A DNA stretch of 64,000 bases. Origin: Bryoerythrophyllum caledonicum. Lineage: Eukaryota > Streptophyta > Bryopsida > Pottiales > Pottiaceae. Of this stretch, positions 9,331 to 21,489 are shown piece by piece. The notes below the pieces were generated by a model. That model searched no databases. It was given only the letters and a program-made list of their open reading frames with translations, and was not told the origin of the DNA. The DNA is taken from positions 15,640,291-15,704,290 of the forward strand of contig OZ020515.1 of assembly GCA_963971425.1 (NCBI GenBank). The letters are read 5' to 3'. A program made the translations under genes and the position numbers. The first letter of the stretch is position 1. The number at the start of each line of letters is the position of its first letter.

Positions 9331-10664
9331 AATATTACCCAAAAAATCAAAACCCTGACACATTTAAGGGAAGCTAGAAACAAGCTCTGTGGAGAGAGAC
9401 AAAAAGAGACGGTGTCTTGGAGAAAGAGAAAAGGAGAGAGACGAGTAGACTTGCGTGGTGACTTTCGAATAGGTATAATTTGGGGCTTGGCTGATTAACC
9501 ATTCGGTAAAAACGTGACGTAAACAATTTGTGAGGTCTGAGGTCGCACGAAATATTAGCTCTTGGCCATGAGGGCTACCCAAAGCAAATCTACGTTTCTG
9601 CGCCCTCATTAACGACGTCGCACGTTCTTTGTTTGCCTCATGTGGGCGGGCCTAACATCAAGTAGCACTTGTACCTAGCTTCAAAACACAACAAACTAGA
9701 AAAGTACCACTTGTACCTAGGTCCAAAACGCAACAACAAGAAAAGGTAGCTGGTAACGGGGAGAATTTGAGGTGGCGTTAGCTATAATACAATGTTTTCC
9801 AACCACCTCCATGTGGTCATTTCCTCTTTTCATCATAGAAACCGAAAAACTTTTTGCTCATATCTTTGTCAAATCTCACCTCGATTCTATGATTCAACTA
9901 AATCTGTGATGATTTCACTTGGCTAGCATTCAACTGCACTTAGCTCCCTCCACAACAACTTACCAAAATTTACCATCGTCTATGGCGTCCACCCCTCATA
10001 TCTACCATTAGAATAGATAGCCCCCTATACAACAACATATAGCCTCTTCTAATAAATGTTGTTGTAAAGGGAGTTGATTGTAGCTGCAGATTCTTCCCTA
10101 GAGAAGATGAAAAGATAAGGGCCCTCTATCTGAGATGACCCTAAACTACTCGGGTGATAGTGTGAGATACCAAGGGTGGGGGTTTGATCCCTAAATGTAA
10201 AATCTTTTCTCACTTGACGGGACTACCGCAAGTTGCCAATATAGCAACTCGTGTGTGCCAAAAGAAAAAGAAAAAGGAAAAAAAAGACAAAGGCCTCAGT
10301 TGAGACAACAGAACTCTTGACTCCAACAAATCACCCCTTCTCCTTGCACTCAAGAACTGAATCTCGGAAATAACTAAATTATGCTTGAGGTTCGCCTCCA
10401 TGAGCAAGGACGCGGTTTCTCCAGCTACTCTGTGTGTTATGCTCTCACTCCCCAAATGAAGAAGGAGAAGAAGAAGCAACCACACCTCACCAGGCTCCTG
10501 GAGTGTCATAACTCCTGCCAGCATCATCTGATCCCTCAATCATATAGTTCAAGCCACCCTCCCTTCCTTTCCCCCACAAGCTCCCTCTCTTGCATGCCCA
10601 CACTCTCTCCAGAAGGCAGTAGACTTGTTCTCTTACACTCTATTCACGCCGGTGTTCTTCTTAC
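9331..10664. other. Spacer between trihelix fragment and membrane-protein gene
   Basis: The stretch holds a purine/pyrimidine-biased tract (9380-9445, pyrimidine-rich on the minus strand), possibly a 5' leader of the trihelix gene. An imperfect direct repeat contains cacttgtacctag (about 9667 and 9709). A pyrimidine-rich stretch at 10550-10610 resembles the Y-patch/leader of a plant promoter for the gene that follows. No further coding sequence was recognised. Confidence 0.45.
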
Positions 10665-12498
10665 ATGCAATATTCTACCAGGTTGAGCTTCAGCAGCCAA
10701 GGTGCAAGTTTTCGCACATGGTGGGATTCATGCGAGCCCGGGGAGCAGCTTGAGTTCATTCGCAGGTACTAGTTTTCCCATCACTTGGAGGTTCTGTGAA
10801 AGTGTGGGTTTGGTTTTTGTGTGTTTAGGGTGAGGTGGTTTTGGCTAACTGGGATATTGGATCGGTTTGTTTTGTCTGCAGTGAACTAAGATAGGTCGTT
10901 TTATTTCTTTTTTGCTGCTTGTTTTGAGCTACTTCAGCGAACCGTGACGAGGAGATGTATGAGCAGAATATTATCATTTTCCTGTTTTGTCTACCTTTAT
11001 TGCTGTAATATTTCAATGAAAGCAGTAGAGGGACAGAGATGGAGATCAATTCGTTGCTTTGGCAGCGATTTTGTACTTGCCACATGAGAGTGTCCAGTGA
11101 TGTTTAGGGTTCCCTGAACTACCAATAGCGATATTCGCTAAGTGGCTGTGAGTTTGATCAAGCGTCACTAGTTGACACTATCAACAGCTTTGATGGTAGT
11201 AAAATTTGCAGTGTGTTTGCAACTCACAGCCAAACTCCCAGTTCTTGCAACCCTCTACAGACTCACGATACCGTCTGTCCAAGGTTGGTCAAACCCCTTT
11301 TCCTAATGTGGACTATTTTGTTTTGTTTTTGGTGCATGATTCCTGCTTCACATTATAGTTTTGCAGGTAACACCACGGAATTGCCTCCCATGAACGTCCT
11401 TGATTCCCATGCCACATCAGGATGTGTCCAGCACATCACATTCTGCGCGGTCAAGAAGCGTTCTCGTCCAGTGCACAGACAGGTGCAGGGCCAGTGGTGA
11501 GAGTAGCGCTCGCGGAGCCCAGCGCGGACCAGCCAGGTGCCAAGGACGGCCGCGGCGGAGTGGTGGCCGGCATTGTGGTGGGATCTGTGGTCGGAGGAGT
11601 CGTCCTCATCGTCCTCATCGGCTTGCTCATCCGCTGCCTCTGCCAACGCAGAAAAGTCTCCACTGATCAAACCGAGCCTGGAAAGCCAACTCCTCAGTCA
11701 GGTACTCAAATTGGCCATTGACTTTGTCAGTAGGGAACTAGAACCCTTATCATTGTTATGGAAGATGATTTTTTTGGTCTAGCAGTCTACCCATCCTTCC
11801 AGTCTTTTAAAATCTTCATTTTAGCAAGCTCAATGCTGATCTAGTTGTTAGTGAATTCAAGAAGATATATATCCTCTCTCTTTACAACTCTTTCCCCACT
11901 CGAGATAGTTCAGTTGAAGAGCTGGGTGTGCAATTCTTAACAAGTATGGCAGAACTTGGTGGTTCTAACTCAAGTCAAAGTAGTTGTAGCTCCATCTTTG
12001 AAGGATGAATTCACATGAGATACTACCCGCCTTTCTCTCCTTCAACCCCATTTTACATGAATGTAGATTTGCTGTCAATATAAGAAGGATGAGGTCTCTT
12101 ATAGAAGCTTCACAAATCCCTCGAATGTCTAGTAACTACCGTCTCTTCTCTCAAAACTCAGGTCAAACGCTCTGAACTCTCAGTACTTTTACAACAACTC
12201 TAACATCAACTCATGAATTGTGCGGAACCTTTCTCTCTGATCAGGACCGAAGTGGAGCTGTTTCGGCAAGCGAGGCGGGAGCAGGGGACAGAGGGTGCCG
12301 GTGCCCGTGTTCGGGTCGGACAAGCAGGACCCGGACGAAGTCTCCGACACGTCGTTCGTGCTGCCGGAGCTGGGCGGGCCCAGCCCGCACAACAAGTTCG
12401 ACGGCATGGAGTGGGTGGACATCAAGGGCCTAGACGACGACCACCTCCAGGATATTAGCACGGACCTCCGCAAGTACTCGCAGGGCCAACGCCGATAA
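10665..12498 (+). CDS. Probable four-exon gene, small single-pass membrane protein
   Basis: A phase-consistent model has exons 10665-10765, 11212-11283, 11421-11701 and 12245-12498 (phases 2, 2, 1), giving about 235 residues. The first exons encode a short Cys-containing region (FRTWWDSCEPGEQLEFIR, then SSCNPLQTHDTVCP). Exon 3 has a Gly/Val-rich transmembrane segment (VVAGIVVGSVVGGVVLIVLI) followed by a basic CQRRK stop-transfer. Exon 4 encodes an acidic tail ending SQGQRR with DTSFVLPELGGPSPHNKFDG. The layout suggests a plasma-membrane or endomembrane protein with a cytosolic tail. I do not recognise the family. Exons 3 and 4 are clearly richer in GC than the surroundings, as expected for real coding sequence. 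Weak points are the first ATG and the exon-3 acceptor: a stronger-looking acceptor at 11366 would bring an immediate stop. Confidence 0.5.
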
Positions 12499-12977
12499 TC
12501 CGCCATTCTTTTCCGCTACATATGTAATTTCTCAAGATTTTTTCCATTAGAAATTTCTTCATCCTTTTGTTACAATTTTTTTCACCTTCATTTATTATAT
12601 CCTCGTTATTTTTCCACCTTTGCCCATGTGTTAATTGTTCTTCCGTTTTCCCTCTTTTATAAATCTCCAATCCTCCCTTGCATTCTGTTATACATTCTCC
12701 CTTTTTTTTTTGTTTCTTAATTCGTTAGATTTTTTTGTCCCCCCTTTTGGTTTATGATTTAGGAAATAAATAAATAAATAAAATTACTTTTTAGAATTTA
12801 AAGCTCATAATTTAGTTAATTAACATAGTGAAGATTTATCAAGTTCCATGGCTTCCCACATGCATAGTTTTCAATTTATTATTCATTGATGTTATGATGA
12901 CGTCCGTACCCGTTCACTACTTTGCTGAATCTCGGACATTCATCTACACTAGTATATTGGCTCTTTGTCTCTAACAA
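12499..12977 (+). other. AT-rich 3' flank of the membrane-protein gene
   Basis: T-rich sequence after the stop codon, then a short AAAT microsatellite at about 12763-12781 and several possible poly(A) signals. It probably holds the 3' UTR and spacer. No gene seen. Confidence 0.45.
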
Positions 12978-13735
12978 GGATACCTTTAATCCCTAAATTT
13001 CCTTGACAATTTCTCACCATTAACACTTAAAAACTATTAGATTCTAGTGTAGTGAATAAGGAAGGACACTAAAACATGTATTTCTATTGTTGACAGTATG
13101 ATCTCATTTAAGGCTTTTTAATTTACATACTCACAAAATTTTAAGTACTTTGACGGATAGAAAGATTATTGTATTTGAATTGCTGAAAATGGTTAATTTT
13201 CTTCCTTGCGTTCAATGAATCAACCGACTTTGACATCAATTAGTATCAAGTTTTTGCACTACTCAAAGTCTAAATTCATTACCATCATGACAAACATGAT
13301 CTTAGTTCTTTATACACCCATTTTTAAAGGTAGAACAGGGGTATTGCATATTCCAAAAAAGTTGTGCGAGGAGTAGATGTTCAAAAATTGACCTTTCACG
13401 TTTGAATTGTTTGTAAATTTTATATGTTTTAATACGATAATCCAAACCGTCAAATAGAAGGTTTACACTACATCTTGTAATAGAAAAAATAAAATGTAGA
13501 AAAGATTTTTAAAAATTAGTTCTAATATTGGAGTAGAGGAAGTTTTTCTAGTACCTTCTCCGAAAATGTGTGATAATATGAGAAAATGTTTGACTTGGAT
13601 TAAAATGTTATTTTTCACTAAAAACAAGAATTGTTTTTTAACAATATGAAAGGAGATAATATTACTTGCTAATTTTGAAAATCTCACGTGGAAAAGACTA
13701 TCCTAGCAAAAGTTTTTGGAGTTGCCCAACATGTC
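12978..13735 (-). repeat. TTAACCCCTAA-type repeat, truncated copy in minus orientation
   Basis: Reverse-complement match to 17259-18204: it shares the stretches corresponding to acttcaaacactataatct and tgagattttcaatactagca. It lacks the first 200 bp of the full copies. Coding potential is nil, so it is a non-autonomous element. Confidence 0.75.
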
Positions 13736-14647
13736 AGCATTGTGAGTGAGGGTTTCAGAAGTCGAGCCACTTGTGTTATGAGTGGGACGTAGGGTGTAGG
13801 GTTTGAGCATGCCACCGTCGGAAGGTTTCTATCAATTTGCATCTTTGTTGATATCTGCATCTTTGGTTTTAGGGTTTAAGGTTTAACGTTGACCATACCA
13901 GCGTTGTGAATATCTGGGTCCGTTTCTAGTATAGAAGTTTAGAAGAGGAAGAGTCACTGTTTGCAATCACAATGTTTATGGTTTTGAGCATGCCACCGTC
14001 GTGAATTTTGTGAGCAGGTATTGTCAGTTTCCATTTTGCATCACTTTGTTGGTATCTGAGTTGTTTTCTAGTAACATAGTTGGGTTATGTTCAATTTGCA
14101 CTGTGTTGTTGGTATCAGTAAAGAGTCACCTGCATTGTGAGTGTGTTGGACGGTTTAGGGGTTAAGGTTTAGCCGGATTCTTGTTACTTCAATGACGTCT
14201 TGAGAACAACTTGTTTTACAAATTGATTTAGAAAGATAGTGATTTGCAGAGACATCATTGACGCTGAACACCTAAACAAGTGCAGGTAACTTCACTTTGT
14301 CAGAGAACAAACGTCCTCTTGGTACTTCACAATACACACAGGGTATTTCTAAATCAACCTTTACACGGCTAATGTAAAATTTCAACTGGGGAACATAAAA
14401 TGCACAAAACGAATTCTCAGTTTGTGAGATGCTTCCAGAAAAATTGAATCTGAAGCGCCTTAGAAGCCTGTAATTGTAGAAGAGGAAAATAGAAGTGGAT
14501 CAGGAGAACTTCATGCAACTTGAGGTTCATTAACATGTAAAAAAACACTTCAGCCTCTTTTGTCTTTGTGCTCCTCATCCTCACTATGAGAATCTGCAAG
14601 AGATGATATTACAGGTCTTAACAGTACAGGTTACCTTATTAATCTTC
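13736..14647. other. Spacer with degenerate repeated phrases
   Basis: The phrase tttgagcatgccaccgtcg occurs at about 13803 and 13984, each followed by similar text about 30-60 bases later (tttgcatc..ttgttg), so this is a decayed direct duplication of about 180 bp. No gene seen. Confidence 0.45.
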
Positions 14648-14886
14648 TTAACCCTTAAACGACAAATCTTTCTATAGAAATTTTATAGAATCTTTGAATT
14701 TTAACACCCATATTTAGCTACCACTTACATTCAAATTATATCACATGATTTTTATTATACATTCAAAGAATTTTGAAAAAGAAAAATCATTAAAATGAAT
14801 ATCCATCATTAGAAAATCATGGTCAAAGTGAGTTGAAAAATGAAAAAACCAAGCCCGTCGAGTTGGCTCTGACGTTTAAGGGTTAA
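14648..14886. mobile_element. 239-bp MITE with TTAACCCTTAAACG TIRs
   Basis: It begins TTAACCCTTAAACG and ends with the reverse complement CGTTTAAGGGTTAA. The interior is AT-rich with no coding capacity. The ends resemble, but are not the same as, those of the larger TTAACCCCTAA family, so it may be a related short derivative. The TTAA at each tip may be the target duplication. Confidence 0.7.
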
Positions 14887-15550
14887 TCTTCATAGAGGAT
14901 GGGTAATGTAGTAACTTTCTAGAGAACAAGGGGACCTTATTTTCTAAAATTGAGAATGAGCACCCTTCTCTACTCATAGTAAAATTTCCATTCCCCAACC
15001 ATTCTCAATGTTTGAAGATTTAGATCGCGGTGAATAATGGCAAAAAGTTCCTACGTTCCTTCAGCGCATTAAATTCACAGGTAACCTCTTTGAATTTTGG
15101 AAAGGTGCAAGGAATGCAGGGAACCAGAAATGAATGATGACTGCTGAAGAAGGCTCTCCTTATTGACCTTGGTCGAGTTGCACCAAACCTCTACGTCGGG
15201 TGGGTCCATTTTTCTGGCCCTGCATGTTTTAGGACTCTAGAGGCTTTTTTTGGAAATTTTTAAGACCCTCGGTGGCCCCCCTATTGATCAAATAGGGGCC
15301 CTCTCCAACACGAAAATAGGGGCCGGTTTTGTCCCTACCCTCCCCCACCCTTCCAAGCCTGAGGCTTGGTGCAACGCTCGACCAGGGTATTTAGGCAAAT
15401 TCGCTGAAGAGATGGAATTACCAGAGCAAACATCGAATTAGATATTTTGCCACGGTCTGCAATCTGTCTCATCATCATATGTCAAATCAACACCCACCAG
15501 TATATGTGTAGCACTTGCAAAGTCGTCAACGAGTCAAAAAGGTAGTAATA
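14887..15550. other. Spacer with a GC-rich block
   Basis: A GC-rich block at 15265-15375, with aataggggcc-type repeats in opposite orientations, resembles 36520-36620 (cggcccctatttc and a later ttttaccccacccttcc). It is probably a small dispersed repeat. No gene seen; a 63-codon open stretch here has no protein-like features. Confidence 0.4.
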
Positions 15551-16050
15551 TAAGGTAAACCCCCCATAACCGTCAAGTTAAGCAGTTTGCATATATGGAG
15601 AGCTTAGATAATAATTTAATTATTTTTCAGTGATAGCCAATAGAATTACACTTTCAACCCAAGTGATTTCATATTTTTTGGATGTAATGTAAATTAGTAA
15701 TGAATTTCCAAAGTCACATGTGAAGAAAGTTGGATCAGCGTCAGTAGGTGGGGGCCATGACCCTCCCACAAATGGCCTAAAACTACCAACAAAAATAGTG
15801 GAAACCGGGTATTACTCACCTAAAACCTAAATTTGGAAATTTGGAATATCCATTCATGCCATGATGCAAATTTCACCCTTCTTTTCATTTATTACTAAAA
15901 CCACCAGCTTTGAAACCAACTTCCGCTACCCATACCTTTTGCTACCGGCGCTATATTAGGAAGTTGATTACATGTGCAATTATTGGCGGTTTCTAGTGAA
16001 AAACTAACTGTTAATCATGAAATATTGTCGGTTTTAAACGTGACTACCTT
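15551..16050 (-). repeat. Dispersed repeat, inverted partner of 39831-40359
   Basis: It starts taaggtaaaccccccataac and matches the end of 39831-40359 in reverse complement over about 250 bp at good identity (shared aataatttaattatttttca and gggggccatgaccctcccac), then more loosely. The two copies lie 24 kb apart in opposite orientation. No coding sequence. Confidence 0.75.
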
Positions 16051-16496
16051 ACAAGCCCTTCCACCGTAACCTTGTCCAAATACTGCAGCGATTCAACACT
16101 GTCAAATAATAACCAACCAACTTTCAGAAATACACATCCTTCTGAAAGAGTTTCGAACAACAATTCCCTTGGAATGACAAACAAACACTACATTGGTGGA
16201 GAAAATATTATTTACTAAAAACTTCTGTAACTTTTCAACAACAATCCTTTCACTCCTTGAACTTTTCCATCAATATTCTTTCTAATAATGTTTATACAAT
16301 AAATATGTATCATTGTTGTGCATAAATAATCAAGTTTTGTTAAGGAGGATCCATATCATGCCCAAAGATCGACTACCGTCAATCAAATGGATTTTTTGAA
16401 ACTCCATTCTTAAGCGCAATGCCTTATCTAATGCCCTATTTTGGCAACTGATTTGGGTGTACTAATGAAAAGAATGTGGGTTTTGATGAAAGCTGA
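16051..16496. other. AT-rich spacer
   Basis: No gene or clear repeat recognised. Confidence 0.4.
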
Positions 16497-17130
16497 GGGG
16501 CGGTTTACACTACGGACGAAGAACTCGTCCCATGACCCTCTAAAATCTGTGGTTGGCTCCATCAGCTCATCCCAGGATGACTTGGGTTTACACTATGAGG
16601 AAAAAAGAAAAGTGACCAAAGGAGTTGAGGTCCTCAAAAGGCCTAGAAATAGGCCTAATGGATAATGTTGAAGGGTCCCCCGGATTTAGCGGTGAGAGAG
16701 GCTAAAAGGGTTCTCTCATTGTTGAAACGAGGAGACCATGGGCCTGAAATGCCGTTTTATTATTTTTAAACTTTTTTTTTAAAAAATTTGTTTTTTTGTT
16801 TTTTTTTGTTGGTTTTCTTGAGGGGGCCCAACATCATTGTAGATACAATGGCGGCCACCCTTTTTGTCTTTTCGGCTTGTTTTATTTTCTTTGTTATTTT
16901 AGGCAATACTGCTCTTTTTAGGCATTCATTAAAAAAATCAGCACACCCACTTTTTAGTACATGGTCAACCCTCCCGGTCAAAGTTCAGTTTACACTTAGT
17001 GAGAGGCCCAAGGGCCTTAAAAATTACATTTTTATGAAGTGTGACCATGGAAGTGTGACCATGAAGTGTGACCATGGAATTAATCCATTTTCCTTGGTCA
17101 CGGCTATTGCTCTGTAGTGTAAACCGCCCC
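16497..17130. mobile_element. 634-bp non-autonomous element, GGGGCGGTTTACACTAC TIRs
   Basis: The left end GGGGCGGTTTACACTAC (16497) pairs perfectly with the right end GTAGTGTAAACCGCCCC (to 17130). The flanking TGA on each side (16494-16496, 17131-17133) could be a 3-bp target duplication, compatible with a Harbinger-like element (TNA), but the superfamily is not settled. The interior has poly-T tracts and a short tandem repeat (gtgtgaccatg, 17039-17075). No transposase. Confidence 0.75.
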
Positions 17131-17258
17131 TGAATCAGAGACCAAATCATTAAAAAAATGAAATTCAATATTTTTAAACGCCTTAATCAAGATGCTCAAA
17201 ATGACACTTTACACCTAGAGTAGCATTTTGGATAGGTTTTTATGATGCTGGTTTGGAA

Positions 17259-18204
17259 TAACCCCTAAATTTCCAAGAGTCCCCTTGGGAGACTCTAGAA
17301 TCTTCGGGCACGTTCCTGTGGTGTCAATTTATAACATTTTTCTTTGAAATTTTTACTGAAGATGGACACTACCAAAAGCTTTGTGTGAGTCCAATTTTTT
17401 CCCCAATCCAACATTTAATGAAAAAGTTATAGGGTTTTGAAGTTCAAATGGGGAGAGCGGGCACGTCAGGCAACTCCAAAAACTATTGCTAGTACACTCT
17501 ATTGAATGTGAGATTTTCAATACTAGCAAATAATAATATTTCCTTCCATATTGTCAAAAAAATCTCTTGTCTATAGTGAAAAAAAAGCATATAATCCAAG
17601 TCAAACATTTTCACACATAGTCACACATTGTCGGGCAAGGTACCAAAAAACTTCTTCTTTTCCACATTAAACTTAGAGATCTTCTTTTTTTAATTTTTAT
17701 TTTCCATAGCATTATGTGGTGTGAACCTTTGCATTGACCATTCAAATTCTCATTCTAAAACAAATCAAGTTCACAAAAAAATATAACATGAATTGACATT
17801 ATTTTGAACCTCCACTACTTGCACAATTTCTTAGAATATACTACACGCCACCTCTACCTCTAAAAGTTGGTGCAAAAAGAACTAGTAGCATTCTTAACAT
17901 GATGGAAATGAATTTAGACCTTTTGTAGTGCAAATATTTGACACCAAGTGAAGTCAAAGTTTGCTAATCCACCAAACCAAGGGAAGAAAATGAACCTTTT
18001 TTCTACTTCAAACACTATAATCTTACAATCTGTGCGGTCAAAGTTTATGAAATTTTGTGAGTATGTTTATTTGTAAGTTTTTATTGAGATCCTACAGTTA
18101 AAATTAGAAATAAAAGTTTTACGTTTCTTCCTTACTCATTGCACTAAAACTAGCAGTTTTGAAGTGTTTTTGGTGCAAAATTGTCAAAGAAATTTAGGGG
18201 TTAA
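17259..18204 (+). repeat. Full-length TTAACCCCTAA-type repeat (946 bp)
   Basis: It starts TAACCCCTAAATTTCC and ends with aaatttaggggtta, an inverted pair of ends. Internal conserved stretches include ttatgaaattttgtgagtat and gtgcggtcaaa, shared with the copies at 21541, 24690, 34996 and 38921. No open frame of note, so it is a non-autonomous DNA element, superfamily unknown. Confidence 0.8.
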
Positions 18205-20277
18205 AAAGAAAGTATGGTTTTGTTCATGAAGAGATAACTCAATACTCAGGAATGCTATCTTGTGAGCGGTGAGCGGTGAGCAACGAGCCGCGAGCACAAA
18301 ATTCATGACAATATTTTGAATTGATTTTTTTATGGAATTGAAAGGAACACCTATAGCCGTGGATATAGGTGCACTATTTTTACAAAATTAAGAAAAAAAA
18401 ATTAGGCGGACGAGAAAATTTGGATTTCCCATTGCATTGGAATTTCTTAAATTTGAAAGGGGCACCTATGGCTATGGGTTTATATTTAGACTATTTGGAC
18501 AAATTTCAAAACAAAATGTAGAAGGACAAGAGCTTGGGACATGGGTGCCTATTGACTTTCTTGTACGAAGGGGTTGTATGTGTTGGGTGGGGGAGGAAAT
18601 CCATAATTATTAGAATTGAAAATAGGAGAAACAAGGAATTTTATATTAATGTTGGAAATCCTTTACCGCAAATATCCTACAACATAGGTAAGTTATCCTA
18701 GGATAATTTGGGAAGGCATAGTAGACATAGCTGTAGTTGTAGCTCTTTACACCCCTGTCACTTCTGTTCACAATTTTGGCTTGTTTGGTTTACAAGGAAC
18801 ATTAGAGATCATTTTTTAATTGAATGGCCTCCAATATCCCTAGTCCTTACGCCACTCAGATGGAAGAGGTGTTTGATACCACAACGCCAAATCATCAACA
18901 AACCACGAATCTGTAGAATCATCGTAGAGGCGGTACAATGTGAGATCGTTCTACTTCTCAATCATTGTGTCCAAATTGTCCAGCTCTGCGATCGGTATTG
19001 TTTCCAAAAGGTGACTAATGAGATCGGCATCAAATGGTCAACAATTATGAATCCATTGGTTGCGGCAAAGTGGATGTTGGATTTGGAAAAACTCTTGTGT
19101 GAGTTGTTGTACCATCATCCAACGTTGCTACCTATGGGACTTATCTTTATTCTCTTCACGACATCCTATCTCTAATTTCCATATTTAAGCCAATTGAAGC
19201 GATGCACTAACGGCAATGCAATCTACAAGAGTTTAGATCCGCTTCAATGCCATCCTATTCCGCATTGCCTGTAAAATGTGAAGATTAAATCTAAGAGGAC
19301 CGTTGCGCCTCCCATTAAGTGGAAAAAAGTACGTCTTCCAGATCACATCTAAGAGAAGGCCTTCATCCGCATACTCGTGGAAGTCCCCGAGAATCAAAAG
19401 AGGCGGTGTCCACAGACGATGTCTCGGCCATCTTGTATCTAGAATTTGCCTCTATGATTCACCGCATAAATACAATCAAAATCACAAACTTGTAAGAGAG
19501 GTAAGGGATGTGGAAAACAAAATAAATGACTCAATATACCAAGCTAAAATCAACGCCAACTCTTGCTTCCTTGTTGTTCCTTCAACCTCAACTGAACGAT
19601 GACCGGCAAATGTACTTTTTTAAAACACTCTCAATGACTCATAATGTAAACCGTTGTAAAAGATATCCTTTCCACAAATCTCTAGATAATCTCCGTAATG
19701 GCATGAGTGTCGTTAGGCATCTGTCTTAAAATTGGACAGTGGTAAATTTAAATAAGAAGCTATAGTGTTTTGAGGTTGGAAAGAGTTTTGTGGTTGGAAA
19801 GTTTAAGGGTGACTAATTTAAGGGAAGCATTTTTAACCATGAAAATTGCTATTTCAATTTATGGTAATTGAAATTTGGAGTTTCATGGTAGTGAATGGAG
19901 ATGTCATAAGGACATTAAAAAGTTATTAAATTTATTAACTTCTTTACTATTTGTGATGTTGTAATTGTATACGTAATGTTAAAAATTGTTAATCATTTAC
20001 ATCCATCTGTCAGCTTTAAAGTAAGAAAATTCAATTTATTAACTATAGTATAGGCGTCCGTGAAAATGGAAGGGATATTCAAATGGAAAGGAAGGTCTGG
20101 AGGCAATTGCAATTGTGGAAACCAAAAATCCAAAGCCTCATAAAAAACCAACACAAAAATCAAAATAGAAGAACCACAATTCTCCTTGAGTTAGTTTATC
20201 GTCCCTGCCTTTGTGGATAAACAGCTTTCCACTACCTGAACCACTATCATTTGAGTGAGTATTATCCTTCTCCGCCT
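18205..20277. other. Spacer with coding-like but unassigned blocks
   Basis: A short GAGCGGT tandem lies at 18265-18280. The 18700-19740 part has higher GC than its surroundings and a 155-codon open stretch (18708-19175, plus) with no recognisable motif. It could be remains of a gene or transposon, but I cannot assign a strand or family. Confidence 0.35.
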
Positions 20278-20544
20278 CTACGTCAATAAAATCTCCGTTC
20301 CCGAGCCTGGTCTAGCGGTTGGTGGACGATGTTGAGGTGACAGCCACATTGCGAGTGCAAGAACAACAACCTCAGCATACTCAGGCAAGATGTGCGGCTC
20401 CTCCGAACTGACAAACTTGCTTGCAAAGCAAGCCAACACTCCAGCCCGAGGTGTTGATGGAGAAGCCATCAACGACATCAAGAACCGCATGTAAATAATT
20501 TTGATTAGCAATGCGACTTGATAGAATACGATGATAGAAATCAA
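20278..20544 (-). pseudogene. Unrecognised coding-like fragment
   Basis: The minus strand has an 88-codon open stretch whose later part has protein-like composition (VLACFASKFVSSEEPHILPE followed by YAEVVVLALAMWLSP). The segment is GC-richer than the flanking AT-rich DNA. No start, neighbours or motifs identify it. It may be a gene fragment carried by a transposon, or chance. Confidence 0.3.
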
Positions 20545-21199
20545 TCAATGTTGATTTGACAGAAATCAATCAATACAAACAGTAATTATTTATCTAGATG
20601 ATGTTTTCAAAATTAATTAAAATGTCAATTAGAAAACTATAACCATTTGTGCATAATAGAGGCTAAAGAAGGAGTTCCTAGGATTATTCATACGATAACA
20701 ATTCGCATTACTAAGTTGGGTTGGAGGCATAAATAGGGTTACATTAATACAATTTTCTTTAAAATGCCGCATGCAAATATGACATTTTCACAGATGTTGC
20801 ATTTTAGGCTATGGACACTATCACATGTAAAGTAGAAAGCACCCATAATTACAAGCTTTTGAATTTTCACACATGTGCAAGACTTGTGCAACAAGCTTAT
20901 CTCTACTATAATAGTGGAAAGACGGTCTCAAACAACCAACAACTACAAACACGCAATTAAGCAATTATGCACTTAGCCAAGTGCACTGGTTGTTGGTAGA
21001 AAGCCGCAAGTTATTTGCTCATAAATTTTTTAAAAATCAAAATTTGGCAAAAGTTTAGTATGTTTTTTGTCACAAAATTTTGGTGTTTGTCGTGTCAAAC
21101 ATTGGCATCTTCATGTTCATATCAGTAATATATTTTTTACATTCGCTACCTTTTTTTAGAAAATATATGATTTCTAATCTAGTTTGCAAATCCTGCTAC
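20545..21199. other. AT-rich spacer
   Basis: No gene seen. A short phrase at about 20937-20985 (acacgcaattaagcaattat, then gccaagtgca) has an inverted counterpart at about 25966-26000, so a small dispersed repeat may be present. Confidence 0.35.
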
Positions 21200-21209
21200 A
21201 AAATTATAA

Positions 21210-21335
21210 TCATGTGTCACACATTGTCACACATTTTCACACATTGTCACACATTTTCACACATTGTCACACATGTATGTGGTACACATTTTCACACATT
21301 TTCACACATTGTCACACATAGTCACACATTGTACA
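21210..21335 (+). repeat. Decanucleotide tandem array (CACACATTKT)
   Basis: About twelve imperfect 10-bp units of the types tcacacattg and tcacacattt. The same motif occurs two or three times inside the dispersed TTAACCCCTAA-type repeats (for example near 17612-17632 and 21572-21597), so the array looks like an expansion of that internal sequence. Confidence 0.85.
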
Positions 21336-21489
21336 TAAATTATACCACCCACCGAACGATAGACACATCTCAAACTGCATTATACTAACGTACTTGCCAC
21401 CTAAATTGCGTGCATGCTCTAATATACTATATAACTCCAGGGCTCAGAGCTCATCTTCTGGCGCAACGACTCCCTCCACGTGTCCAATG

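Noticed and set aside
11353-11670. Minus-strand open frames opposite exon 3 of the membrane-protein gene
   Set aside because: Acidic/Pro-Thr-rich shadows of the GC-rich exon; splice phase and the membrane helix support the plus strand.
13860-13895. TTTAGGG-like phrases suggesting telomere repeat
   Set aside because: Only one or two imperfect units within unrelated sequence; no tandem array.
18708-19175. 155-codon open frame
   Set aside because: No domain, odd composition and no support from splice sites or neighbours; kept only as an unassigned block.
21210-21335. CRISPR-like short repeat array
   Set aside because: Units are contiguous 10-mers without spacers in plant nuclear DNA; an ordinary minisatellite.
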